Notes under the pieces: generated by a model | The model's database searches: none | Told to the model about the DNA's origin: nothing | The model's input: the letters and a program-made list of their open reading frames with translations, nothing else | NCBI RefSeq assembly: GCF_048323755.1 | Contig: NZ_JBLWFS010000014.1 | Location: forward strand, 40,277 to 104,276 | Direction of reading: 5' to 3' | Length of the DNA: 64,000 nt | From: Alkalihalobacterium sp048323755 | Lineage (GTDB): Bacteria > Bacillota > Bacilli > Bacillales > Bacillaceae_F | Program-made: the position numbers and the translations under genes | Shown here: piece after piece, positions 36,676 to 43,720 of the stretch | How positions within the stretch are numbered: position 1 is the first letter of the stretch | Layout: each line of letters opens with the position of its first letter

Positions 36676-37314
36676 TTATTTTTTGCTGACGTCACTTTGA
36701 GCAGATAGATAGCTGCCAATGACGTTTTGGTAACTAGGAAGATGCTTTGAAAGTAAGTTTCCAAACCCTTCCACATCATTTCTCCAATCTCTTTGCAGTT
36801 CTGCTGCAACACTGAACCAGTTCATTAATTGAACTCCCCCATGTGCCATTCTACTAAGGGCTGCATCAGCTACTTGTTTGCTTGTCGTACCAGATGCGTC
36901 TGTCACCACAAATACCTCATAACCAGCATTGATAGCAGAGAGTGCTGGGAATGTAACACATACATCAGTTACAACCCCTGCAATTATTAATTGTTTCTTC
37001 CCCGTTGCTTCTACCGCTTTAACAAAATCTTCATTATCCCAAGCGTTAATTTGTCCAGGTCTTGCAATATTAGGCTCATCTGGGAAAAGTTCAGTCAATT
37101 CCTGCATCAATGGTCCGTTTGGTCCGTTCTCGAAGCTTGTAGTCAATATGACAGGCAAATCGAAAAACTTAGCCGTATTAGATAAAGCCATTACATTATT
37201 CTTAAATTCATCTACCCCATAATCCCTCACTAAACTGGAGATCAACCCCGTTTGATGGTCCACTAAAAGTACTGCTGCATCGTCTTTGTTAATTCTTGAA
37301 TATAAATCAGACAT
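36676..37314 (-). CDS. Isochorismatase-family cysteine hydrolase
   Basis: This hydrolase of about 212 residues has the Asp/Lys/Cys arrangement: Asp in LLVDHQTGL (about 17), Lys in TGKKQLIIAG and Cys in VVTDVCVTFPAL (about 117), with the family's cis-peptide VVTD. It resembles the YcaC-type subgroup. I use the ATG at 37314, preceded by GAGGAGG. The substrate is unknown. It stands alone behind a region rich in operator-like palindromes. Confidence 0.88.
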   Translation of the reverse strand: MSDLYSRINKDDAAVLLVDHQTGLISSLVRDYGVDEFKNNVMALSNTAKFFDLPVILTTSFENGPNGPLMQELTELFPDEPNIARPGQINAWDNEDFVKAVEATGKKQLIIAGVVTDVCVTFPALSAINAGYEVFVVTDASGTTSKQVADAALSRMAHGGVQLMNWFSVAAELQRDWRNDVEGFGNLLSKHLPSYQNVIGSYLSAQSDVSKK

Positions 37315-37340
37315 AATAAAATTCCTCCTCAAATTTTTTA

Positions 37341-37353
37341 AGTGATAATCACT
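37341..37353. promoter_or_regulatory. Short palindrome upstream of the isochorismatase gene
   Basis: AGTGATAATCACT is a perfect 13-bp palindrome with a central A, 27 bp upstream of the start codon. It is a candidate operator. Confidence 0.45.
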
Positions 37354-37394
37354 CAGAAAACAATAGATTTTTTAGTTGAATGATTATCAATCGA

Positions 37395-37420
37395 TTATCA
37401 GTTTATAACTAAACTGATAA
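37395..37420. promoter_or_regulatory. Perfect 11-bp-arm operator palindrome
   Basis: TTATCAGTTTA, TAAC and TAAACTGATAA form a perfect inverted repeat about 80 bp upstream of the isochorismatase start. Its size suits a dimeric TetR- or MarR-type repressor. Related ATTATCA words occur nearby at 37382 and 37394. Confidence 0.65.
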
Positions 37421-37432
37421 CTTGTCAATATA

Positions 37433-37702
37433 CGATCTTAATGTATTAAGCCTTCATATCATTAACCAAAACAAGAAGTTAGTTATCTATGAATTTAGTA
37501 ATCGTCTAAGGATTTGCTGCATTAGACTCAGTAGTTTTTGACCGATTAATTACAATCGTCATATTGAAGCACTTCTAATTTTACGTTTTATTTTAGTTTA
37601 TGTAAATTCAACTTATTTCAATGATAGTTAACTTTTAGTTAAATCATTGGAATAAAGTCACATTAGACGTTAATTCTGGAGTCGAAGAGCAAAAAGAACC
37701 AT
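37433..37702. other. Non-coding A+T-rich region
   Basis: I see no gene or conserved motif between the palindrome-rich promoter and the long hairpin at 37703. Confidence 0.5.
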
Positions 37703-37744
37703 AGCAAGATATCCACTTTAATCCAAAAAAGTGGATATCTTGCT
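37703..37744. repeat. Perfect 16-bp inverted repeat (hairpin)
   Basis: AGCAAGATATCCACTT and AAGTGGATATCTTGCT are exact inverses with a 10-base loop. No T-run follows on either strand, so it is not a standard terminator. It lies at the edge of decayed DNA. Confidence 0.75.
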
Positions 37745-37977
37745 AATTTATGATCGCACAGGTGGATGTCCATATTTCTCATGGAGGTCAACCCTCTCAT
37801 GTCTCACAGAGTCAATGCTCCAAAATTCCTTCGTCCAACCTTTTCATTTACTGACTAACCCGTGCTTCGAATGTCCATATCAAATAAATCTATTTTTTAA
37901 AATCAATAAGAGTAATACAATCGAAATATAAGCTGCAAAATCATTCCTCGTAATAAGAAACAAATTGTGGTTTATAA
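37745..37977. other. Unidentified remnant DNA
   Basis: The minus strand has a short open stretch that could encode KEFWSIDSVRHERVDLHEKY, but with no start or ribosome-binding site and stops on either side. I do not recognise the family. It is probably a gene fragment. Confidence 0.35.
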
Positions 37978-38303
37978 ATTACTTTTAATATAATTAGGTT
38001 TAAACATACAATAATATAAAGTAGTAACTTCTTTATTATCTAATAGCCTTAATTTTTCTTTTTTTTGAAATCTATATTTAAATCCACATTTTTCGCTTAC
38101 TATTTTTTAGTTATGATTAAAATTAAAATGAGCACACCAAATTAAATCCAAATTGAGTTCATTAAAACCATATTTAATCAAACTTTTTACTGCCTCTGGA
38201 ATAATCCCCCTTCCCCAATATTCAGGATTTAGCACGTATCCTATTTCCTTTTGCTTTAATCTGACAAGATTATGATCCGGTTTTCTATCGTGAAGCCCTA
38301 TCT
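37978..38303 (-). pseudogene. GNAT-family acetyltransferase pseudogene
   Basis: The minus strand encodes typical GNAT text: IGLHDRKP, then IGYVLNPEYWGRGIIPEAV with the acetyl-CoA loop, then IWCAHFNFNHN, KIVSEKCGFKY and an end at 37978. An in-frame TAA at 38107-38109 falls where the family has Asn-Ser or similar. At about 38298-38303 a one-base loss breaks the frame just before IGLHD, and the N-terminal half is missing or unrecognisable. It is clearly inactive. Confidence 0.85.
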
Positions 38304-38351
38304 ACCAATAACTTTTTAATCAAAAAAAGTAGTAATATTCTTTAATCTACC

Positions 38352-38447
38352 TGAAAAAACCACAAAACGAATGCCCTTTTAACTAAGCTTGTAAATACTA
38401 TCATTTAATATATAAATAATAGTGCTAAAATGTTAGGAAAGGTTAAG
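38352..38447 (-). promoter_or_regulatory. Orphan diverged copy of the shared promoter element
   Basis: It resembles the copy at 17432 (AAAACGAATGCCCTTTT, AATAATAGTGCTAAA and ATGTTAGGAAAGGTTA). On the minus strand it points into the decayed GNAT region and has no gene to serve. It may mark a lost member of the signalling family. Confidence 0.45.
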
Positions 38448-38583
38448 GTTAAGGTTTTAATAAAAAGATAGAATTGAGATTGGGTGTAAAACAACTCGCA
38501 AGTCCCTAAGTCTTGTGGTACGTAGATGTTTTAGAAAGTCGGGAATCCGTTACACGAATTCCTACTCTGGAGAATTCAAGTGA

Positions 38584-38606
38584 AAAAACATTAATCAATT
38601 GATTAT
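38584..38606 (-). terminator. Terminator after YjfB copy 2
   Basis: On the minus strand the palindrome TAATCAATTGATTA is followed by ATGTTTTTTC. Sequence and placement parallel the palindrome at 21647 behind YjfB copy 1. Confidence 0.6.
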
Positions 38607-38712
38607 TAATAATCCATCCACTACTTGGGACCAAAATATAAGTTCTATGATATTCGTTGATGGGGCGATACATATATTCCTCCAACCCACTATATCCCCA
38701 CCTAGTTGAATA

Positions 38713-38913
38713 TTACAATTTAATATCAATATTTCCACCCAAATGTGGTTGTGCTGAATGTTGAATTTGTACTGAACTCGCAGTACTCATTAGTTTTTGT
38801 AATGCTTCTTCCTGTTGTTCTGCGCTTCCTATCGCTTTTTTCATTACAGAAATTGATGCCTGTTGCTGTATTTTTCCTTGGCTGAGTGCCATTGATGCCA
38901 ATGCTATATCCAT
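38713..38913 (-). CDS. YjfB-family small protein, copy 2
   Basis: This 66-residue protein begins MDIALASMALSQGKIQQQ and ends QPHLGGNIDIKL, nearly identical to copy 1 at 21932. AAAGGAGGTG precedes the ATG. It is the last gene of the seven-gene operon that starts at the kinase at 42712. Together with the HemAT-type sensor and the FliM-like peptide upstream, the context supports a motility or chemotaxis role. Confidence 0.8.
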   Translation of the reverse strand: MDIALASMALSQGKIQQQASISVMKKAIGSAEQQEEALQKLMSTASSVQIQHSAQPHLGGNIDIKL

Positions 38914-38985
38914 GGATACACCTCCTTTCACAAGGGAAGGAATATTCTTTTTCTGATACTATAGTTATTTTTTATAGTAAGGCGG

Positions 38986-39105
38986 TTAGAAAGAAGTATT
39001 TTTCCGCTGCTCTAATTCAATCAATGTATCCGAAAATTCTTCTAACAAAGCATCAATTTCTTCTTTTGTTAAGGGAGTGTTTTCACCTGTAACTGGTTTT
39101 GCCAT
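38986..39105 (-). CDS. 39-residue peptide resembling the FliM/FliY N-terminus
   Basis: The product begins MAKPVTGENTPLTKEEIDAL and continues LEEFSDTLIELEQRKNTSF. An AGGAGG site lies nine bases before the ATG. The segment LTKEEIDALLEEFS resembles the N-terminal LSQxEIDALLxxxS of FliM and FliY, which binds phospho-CheY. The gene overlaps the end of the DNA-binding-protein gene by 23 bases and precedes YjfB copy 2. No equivalent was found in the other two loci. The similarity is by eye and short, so the function is an inference. Confidence 0.65.
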   Translation of the reverse strand: MAKPVTGENTPLTKEEIDALLEEFSDTLIELEQRKNTSF

Positions 39106-39718
39106 TTATCTTGCCCTCCTCAATTCCAATCGAATTACTCTCATATGAACTTGCACGAATGAATTTTCGATACACACTAAGAATAGATCGATCTAACGTT
39201 TTTGCTGCTTTTGCGATAGAATACCCCTCTTCAAAAAGGTACTTCTTCAGCAGTTCTTCTTCTTGTGGTGTCCATCTTTTGTATCCTTTAACTTGTTTAG
39301 ATTTTTGGGGTTTCTTCCGTTCTTGTGCCACCCAATCTGGTTCGGGAAGAATGGTGCGAGGTTCTATGTTAGAAAAATTAATTTTCTCGCGATGTTGAAA
39401 TGCAAATTCCCAAAAGTCCTCGGGATCTATAAAATAATAAGACCTCTTCGTTCTCGTTTTTTTCTTCGTACACTTTAAACCATGCTCATTGATCCACCTT
39501 CTCACAGACGAGGAATTAATTTTTAATAGATTTGCTAATTCTAAGGTAGTTAATAGTCCTGTTTGTGATCTAGTGTTCGCAATCCCCAACCGTTTCATTT
39601 TCATTAAAACTGCGGTTTCAGACCGTCCTAATTTTTGTGCAATAGTTGATAATGTATACTTCCCAACACTTTCAGTTAAGTAAAAGACTTCTTCTTCTGT
39701 CCACTTTGTTCTATTCAA
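39083..39718 (-). CDS. Two-Myb-like/HTH DNA-binding protein, copy 2
   Basis: This paralogue of the protein at 29242 (about 211 residues) has the same order: Myb-like N-terminus (TKWTEEEVFYLTESVGKYTL), central HTH (LKINSSSVRRWINEHGLKC) and Myb-like C-terminus (RWTPQEEELLKKYL), plus an extra 20-residue tail. I use the TTG at 39718, just after the sensor gene stop codon, with AGGTG upstream. The very high match to copy 1 over the DNA-contacting helices suggests both bind the same or similar sites. Confidence 0.8.
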   Translation of the reverse strand: MNRTKWTEEEVFYLTESVGKYTLSTIAQKLGRSETAVLMKMKRLGIANTRSQTGLLTTLELANLLKINSSSVRRWINEHGLKCTKKKTRTKRSYYFIDPEDFWEFAFQHREKINFSNIEPRTILPEPDWVAQERKKPQKSKQVKGYKRWTPQEEELLKKYLFEEGYSIAKAAKTLDRSILSVYRKFIRASSYESNSIGIEEGKINGKTSYR

Positions 39719-39719
39719 A

Positions 39720-41024
39720 CTAATCACCTAAAGTAGAATAATTTAAGCTTTGACTGATGAGAGACAAATTGTCCGATGAAGTTGAAACTTCTTCAAACGC
39801 TTCAGCAAGCCCCTTTAATCCAGTGATAAATGATAAAGTTTCAGATTCAATTTGCTTATTATGAACTTTGGTTTGTTTCATTGTAAGAAAGATTTGTTCA
39901 AATTGTTCTTTTGTATCCTCCATCCTCAGGTTTCCTTCTTCTATTTCCTTCATAATGGTATCTAATGAATCAACAAACCGGTCTACTTGAGCATTTGTGT
40001 TATGAATTAAACCTGATACATTATTCACTGAATCTTTAGTAGCTACCGATAACTTCCTAACTTCATTTGAGACAACTGAAAATCCACGACCATGTTCACC
40101 TGCCCTAGCTGCTTCTATAGCTGAATTTAAGGAAAGTAAGTTGGTTTGATCTGCAATAGTAGTAATTAATTTTATAATCTCTTCCATTTCCTTTGTAAAA
40201 TGTTTTAAGATTTTTACATCCTCTATCACTTGATTGATCAGCGTATTGATCTTTGATAAGTTTAAGCTTTGTTTAATTAACTGTTCTTTGCCTTGTATCG
40301 ATCGTTCTTCTGCTATGGACGACGATTCACTACCTTTTTTGGCAAGGGTTAAAATTTCATTTGAATTGTTGGTCAGTTCTTGTAAAGATATATTTGTTTC
40401 CTCCGAAAGTGAAGCTAGCCTATGAGCTGATAATGCAACATCACTACTACCCTTTTCTTTTTGTTGCATTATTTGAGTTTCTAACCGCTCAGTCTCCAAT
40501 TCGTAGGCCTCTAAGACCAATTGTTGTTCCAAATTAAAAATTTTTGAGACCGCGCTAATGGTCTGGAATTGATTTTCAGAATTAATTTTTTCTTTAATGA
40601 TTAGTAAGATCGAATTATATAATTGTTGAAAAGCAGAAATGTACCACTTGGTTTTCAAGCCAATCTTCACATGAACAAGAGCTATACGATTTCTTTTCTT
40701 AAAAAATTCCTCATTGATACGGCCATCAAACATTTCACTAATATGGGATTTTAACGTATTTTTTAGCTTTTCTGTTGAACTATTTTGATTGATAATTGAT
40801 AGTAAAGTAGGTTCCTCTTCTAAACTCTTATAAAAGTTTTCTACTAAAGTATCTATATTCTGATTAATAAAAGGTTGTATTCTTTTTAGATGAATTAAAT
40901 CTCCTTCATTTAAAGATATCATTTCAAGTTGCCTTGTTATCTCTACATGGTTGCCAACTTTTAATTCAATCCCTTCTAAAACTTCATCCTTTTCTTCTGC
41001 TTTCTTAATGTACTTAAAAATCAC
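39720..41024 (-). CDS. hemAT: HemAT-type globin-coupled chemotaxis sensor
   Basis: This 434-residue soluble transducer has an N-terminal protoglobin heme domain (about 20-190), with proximal His118 in LVHVKIGLKTKWY, and a C-terminal chemoreceptor signalling domain with the tip DQTNLLSLNSAIEAARAGEHG (split, about 292-312). No membrane helix is present. Relatives sense oxygen through heme and control aerotaxis. Here it is inside an operon with an atypical two-component pair, 70 bases after the regulator, starting at a GTG five bases after AGGAGG. Tip residues differ slightly from the canonical LALNAA. Confidence 0.9.
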   Translation of the reverse strand: MIFKYIKKAEEKDEVLEGIELKVGNHVEITRQLEMISLNEGDLIHLKRIQPFINQNIDTLVENFYKSLEEEPTLLSIINQNSSTEKLKNTLKSHISEMFDGRINEEFFKKRNRIALVHVKIGLKTKWYISAFQQLYNSILLIIKEKINSENQFQTISAVSKIFNLEQQLVLEAYELETERLETQIMQQKEKGSSDVALSAHRLASLSEETNISLQELTNNSNEILTLAKKGSESSSIAEERSIQGKEQLIKQSLNLSKINTLINQVIEDVKILKHFTKEMEEIIKLITTIADQTNLLSLNSAIEAARAGEHGRGFSVVSNEVRKLSVATKDSVNNVSGLIHNTNAQVDRFVDSLDTIMKEIEEGNLRMEDTKEQFEQIFLTMKQTKVHNKQIESETLSFITGLKGLAEAFEEVSTSSDNLSLISQSLNYSTLGD

Positions 41025-41094
41025 TATTTCCTCCTACCGTCGAGTTCTTTTCTTCTCTTGAAAAGCTAGTCAACTGTCAAATTCTGAATTTAAT

Positions 41095-41778
41095 TTAAAA
41101 TGAAAGGTCGTTCCATTGGTATCCTATTCCCCTAACCGTTGTTATTCGATTGGGTAGTTTAGGATTTCTTTCTATCTTTTTTCTAAGGTTAAAAATAAGT
41201 TGATTAATAGATTGTTCACGTTTTCTTTCGTAATTGAGATGCCTAATTAAAGTTTCACGACTGATAACACGGTTTGGGTTTTTCCGAAAAAAGCATAGGA
41301 GTTTAAATTCTAAATCTGTTAAGGTAATCAGCTGATTATCAAGATATACAGTTCCTTTTTTCTTTTCTAGTTGAGTAGTTTGGTGGTTGCTGCCAGGCAA
41401 TGGAGAGACCATGTTGGTCATTCCCCTTCTTAATACCGCTTCAATTCTCGCCTTTAGCTCCCTCATGTTGAAGGGTACATATAGAAAGTCATCCACCCCT
41501 GCTTCTAACGCTTGTACAACATCAGAGGTATTTCTTTTGTTGGAGATTATTATCATTGGTCCTTGATAATGCTTTTGTATCTCAATTATTAGTTCATGGC
41601 GATTCAAATCTGGAAGGATTAGATTAAAAATGATGATATCTGGTTTATAATGGGTAAGTTTATGCAGTGCACTTTCTCCATTGACGTACCAATCGACATG
41701 ATATTCCATTTCTTCAAGGTAGAAACTCATCATTTGTCCCATTGTTTTATTCTCTTCAATGATTAAAACTTTTTTCAT
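41095..41778 (-). CDS. Atypical OmpR-family response regulator lacking phosphoacceptor, copy B
   Basis: This 227-residue paralogue of the regulator at 29856 has Asn52 (IIFNLILPD) in place of the acceptor Asp, Val101 (YVPF) in place of Lys, and Glu9/Asn10 in place of the acidic pair. The winged helix is intact (QSINQLIFNLRKKIE), although its recognition region differs from copy A. The start overlaps the stop of the small helical gene by four bases. It is presumably a phosphorylation-independent transcription factor. Confidence 0.87.
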   Translation of the reverse strand: MKKVLIIEENKTMGQMMSFYLEEMEYHVDWYVNGESALHKLTHYKPDIIIFNLILPDLNRHELIIEIQKHYQGPMIIISNKRNTSDVVQALEAGVDDFLYVPFNMRELKARIEAVLRRGMTNMVSPLPGSNHQTTQLEKKKGTVYLDNQLITLTDLEFKLLCFFRKNPNRVISRETLIRHLNYERKREQSINQLIFNLRKKIERNPKLPNRITTVRGIGYQWNDLSF

Positions 41779-41975
41779 TTTTTAACACACTCTGCCATTC
41801 CATGCAGTTCTTTTGCTCTTTTACTTAAAATATATAGTTTGTATAACAATTCTAAGAGGTCACCTTCCTTATAACTTTTGTCAATGATGATCCTAGTTAT
41901 AATAGACATTTCATTAATTATTACATCCATTTTTTCACATTGTTTAACTCTGTTTAGAAAAGTACTTGATACCAT
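41775..41975 (-). CDS. Small all-helical protein, kinase-linked family, copy 3
   Basis: This 66-residue member of the family has FLNRVKQCEKMDVIINE at the start and LYILSKRAKELHG near the end. AGGAG lies eight bases before the ATG. It follows the kinase by 17 bases and overlaps the regulator by four. Conservation is strongest in the FLNRVK and RAKELH segments, which likely form the partner surface. Confidence 0.78.
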   Translation of the reverse strand: MVSSTFLNRVKQCEKMDVIINEMSIITRIIIDKSYKEGDLLELLYKLYILSKRAKELHGMAECVKK

Positions 41976-41992
41976 ACCCTCATCTCCTAAAT

Positions 41993-42712
41993 TTATTGAT
42001 GAATGGGAAAAACTATTTCAACAGAAGTTCCACTATCTTTTTTACTAAAAATTGAAATGTTTGATGGAAAATTAGAAATTAAACCCAACAAACTCAGTTG
42101 CCCTCTCTCTTTACTTTTAGAAGAGAGTTGATATACTGGGTTGCCAAATCTATATAGTTCCAATTCACACATTCCACACCCATTATCTTCAAAAATAATT
42201 TTATAACCGGAAGGTACTTGGACTACACTAATACGTAATGTACCGCCTTCTGACATCGCTTCAATACTATTGCGTATAACATTACTAAAACAAACGTTTA
42301 ATCGATTAAACTCTCCTCTAACCACCGATAATCTATTTTCGAACAAAGTAACTACATTGAAAATACTTAATTTCTCTTTATACTCTAATAATAAGTCTTC
42401 AACCAAAGTGACTAGGTTTATATCATCTAGCTTGGATGGACGTCCTAAATAAGACTTGTATTCTTCCAAAACTTTACTTATTTCTTGGGCATTTAACTCT
42501 GATAATTCGATTAATGTGCGTGTTGTAGGATCTTTAGTTTCTGCCTTATAAAGTTGTAAGGTTCCTTGAATAACGGTTAGTGCATTATTCACTTCATGTG
42601 TTATTTGTGCAATAATCGCTTGGTGCCTTTCGATATTAGTAAAAGGAACTAAAATTTTCCTTTCCCAACCCTCATATGAACTATTTAAATTTTTTTCCCT
42701 TATAACTCTCAT
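41993..42712 (-). CDS. Short soluble histidine kinase with altered ATP lid, copy 3
   Basis: This 239-residue kinase has His39 in ITHEVNNAL, the N-box RNSIEAMS and G1 DNGCGM. G2 is replaced by KERGQLSLLGLIS as in its paralogues. It lacks a sensor domain, so input may come from the HemAT-type protein encoded downstream or from another partner. It is the first gene of a seven-gene operon (kinase, helical protein, regulator, HemAT, DNA-binding protein, FliM-like peptide, YjfB). Confidence 0.87.
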   Translation of the reverse strand: MRVIREKNLNSSYEGWERKILVPFTNIERHQAIIAQITHEVNNALTVIQGTLQLYKAETKDPTTRTLIELSELNAQEISKVLEEYKSYLGRPSKLDDINLVTLVEDLLLEYKEKLSIFNVVTLFENRLSVVRGEFNRLNVCFSNVIRNSIEAMSEGGTLRISVVQVPSGYKIIFEDNGCGMCELELYRFGNPVYQLSSKSKERGQLSLLGLISNFPSNISIFSKKDSGTSVEIVFPIHQ

Positions 42713-42744
42713 TTTCTCTCACCCTTTTCTTCTTAAAAGTTTTT

Positions 42745-42854
42745 GTATTCAGGAAATAATACCTATGACTTTTTAAATATTTTATACAATCAGAATATTT
42801 AATAATTGTTAGAAAAGTTGTCAAAAAAATGTTAGAAAAGTATTTGAATTTCCA
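42745..42854 (-). promoter_or_regulatory. Shared signalling promoter element, copy 3
   Basis: Plus-strand landmarks are GTATTCAGGAAATAATACC, TATGACTTTT, TCAGAATATTTAATAA, and TGTTAGAAAAGT at 42807 and TGTTAGAAAAG at 42830. On the transcribed strand CTAACA, TTGACA and CTAACA recur at 11-12 bp intervals, like OmpR/PhoP-type boxes, with TATAAAAT further downstream. Confidence 0.75.
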
Positions 42855-42959
42855 TAAGTCTTTTAGCTTTCTACGTAGTTTATGGGGAAATATGGAACTA
42901 AGTGGGAATTATAGTTTAACCTGAGGAAATAAAAAGAGAAGTTATTCGATTGTGTGAGA

Positions 42960-43640
42960 CTAGATAATAAGACCATTTCGCATCGCTACAGCAACAGTCT
43001 CTGTTCGGTGTTTTGTACCGAGCTTTCGGCTTGCCGATGTTATGTAATCACGTACGGTAAACTCGCTGATCCCCATAAAATCTGCCATTTCTTTTAGACT
43101 GTAACCGTACGATAATTTTTGGAGTACTTCTTTTTCGCGCTTACTAAGCTTCTGTCTCACACTTGAGTGTGGGTAAAGCCATTGAGCAGATAGTTGAAAA
43201 TATTGAAAAAGGGCTTCAATTACTTCTTCAGTGGCTTCGTTCTCATCAATAAAACGGTCGATTAACGCTGTTCCTATTACGGTTCCGCTATAGCATATCG
43301 GTATGATAACGAGTGAAGTTAATTGAAATTGTTCTATGTATTGGATGGGCCAATTTCTTGGTCCGATATTCGTTTGATGGGGTCTTTTTTTGGATAACGC
43401 ATAATATATGGGAGGGAAGTCTCGAACATCTCCTTTTATCATGTTCAAGGGTTCTATTGTATCATCTTCAATGAGGATGATTCCTTGTCCAAGATAATTT
43501 AAAGGTGAGTATGTATAGATTCCCGCCCTATTGACCCGAAAGAAAACAGTACAACCTCGCATGATCCATTCAACCCTTTTCATTGGATCTTCTATCGTTT
43601 GTAAACTATTAATGTAATTAAATATTTTTGCATTTAACAT
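42960..43640 (-). CDS. GAF-like/LuxR-type transcriptional regulator
   Basis: This protein of about 226 residues has an N-terminal GAF-like domain (about 15-155) and a C-terminal LuxR-type HTH (LSKREKEVLQKLSYGYSLKEMADFMGISEFTVRDY, split, about 166-205). I use the ATG at 43640 with AAAGGGGGG upstream. It lies downstream of a chemoreceptor gene, separated by a perfect hairpin. No receiver domain is present, so the GAF part is probably the ligand sensor. Confidence 0.86.
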   Translation of the reverse strand: MLNAKIFNYINSLQTIEDPMKRVEWIMRGCTVFFRVNRAGIYTYSPLNYLGQGIILIEDDTIEPLNMIKGDVRDFPPIYYALSKKRPHQTNIGPRNWPIQYIEQFQLTSLVIIPICYSGTVIGTALIDRFIDENEATEEVIEALFQYFQLSAQWLYPHSSVRQKLSKREKEVLQKLSYGYSLKEMADFMGISEFTVRDYITSASRKLGTKHRTETVAVAMRNGLII

Positions 43641-43676
43641 CGACAATATTCCCCCCTTTATTTTCAAACTCTTTTT

Positions 43677-43716
43677 GATACAGAGAAACCGAGCACATTG
43701 CCGGTTTCTCTGTATC
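43677..43716 (-). terminator. Perfect 15-bp intercistronic hairpin
   Basis: GATACAGAGAAACCG and CGGTTTCTCTGTATC are exact inverses with a 10-base loop, just after the chemoreceptor stop codon. The downstream sequence is AAAAAG, not a U-run. It may be a processing or stability element, or may attenuate the GAF/LuxR gene. Confidence 0.6.
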
Positions 43717-43720
43717 AACA

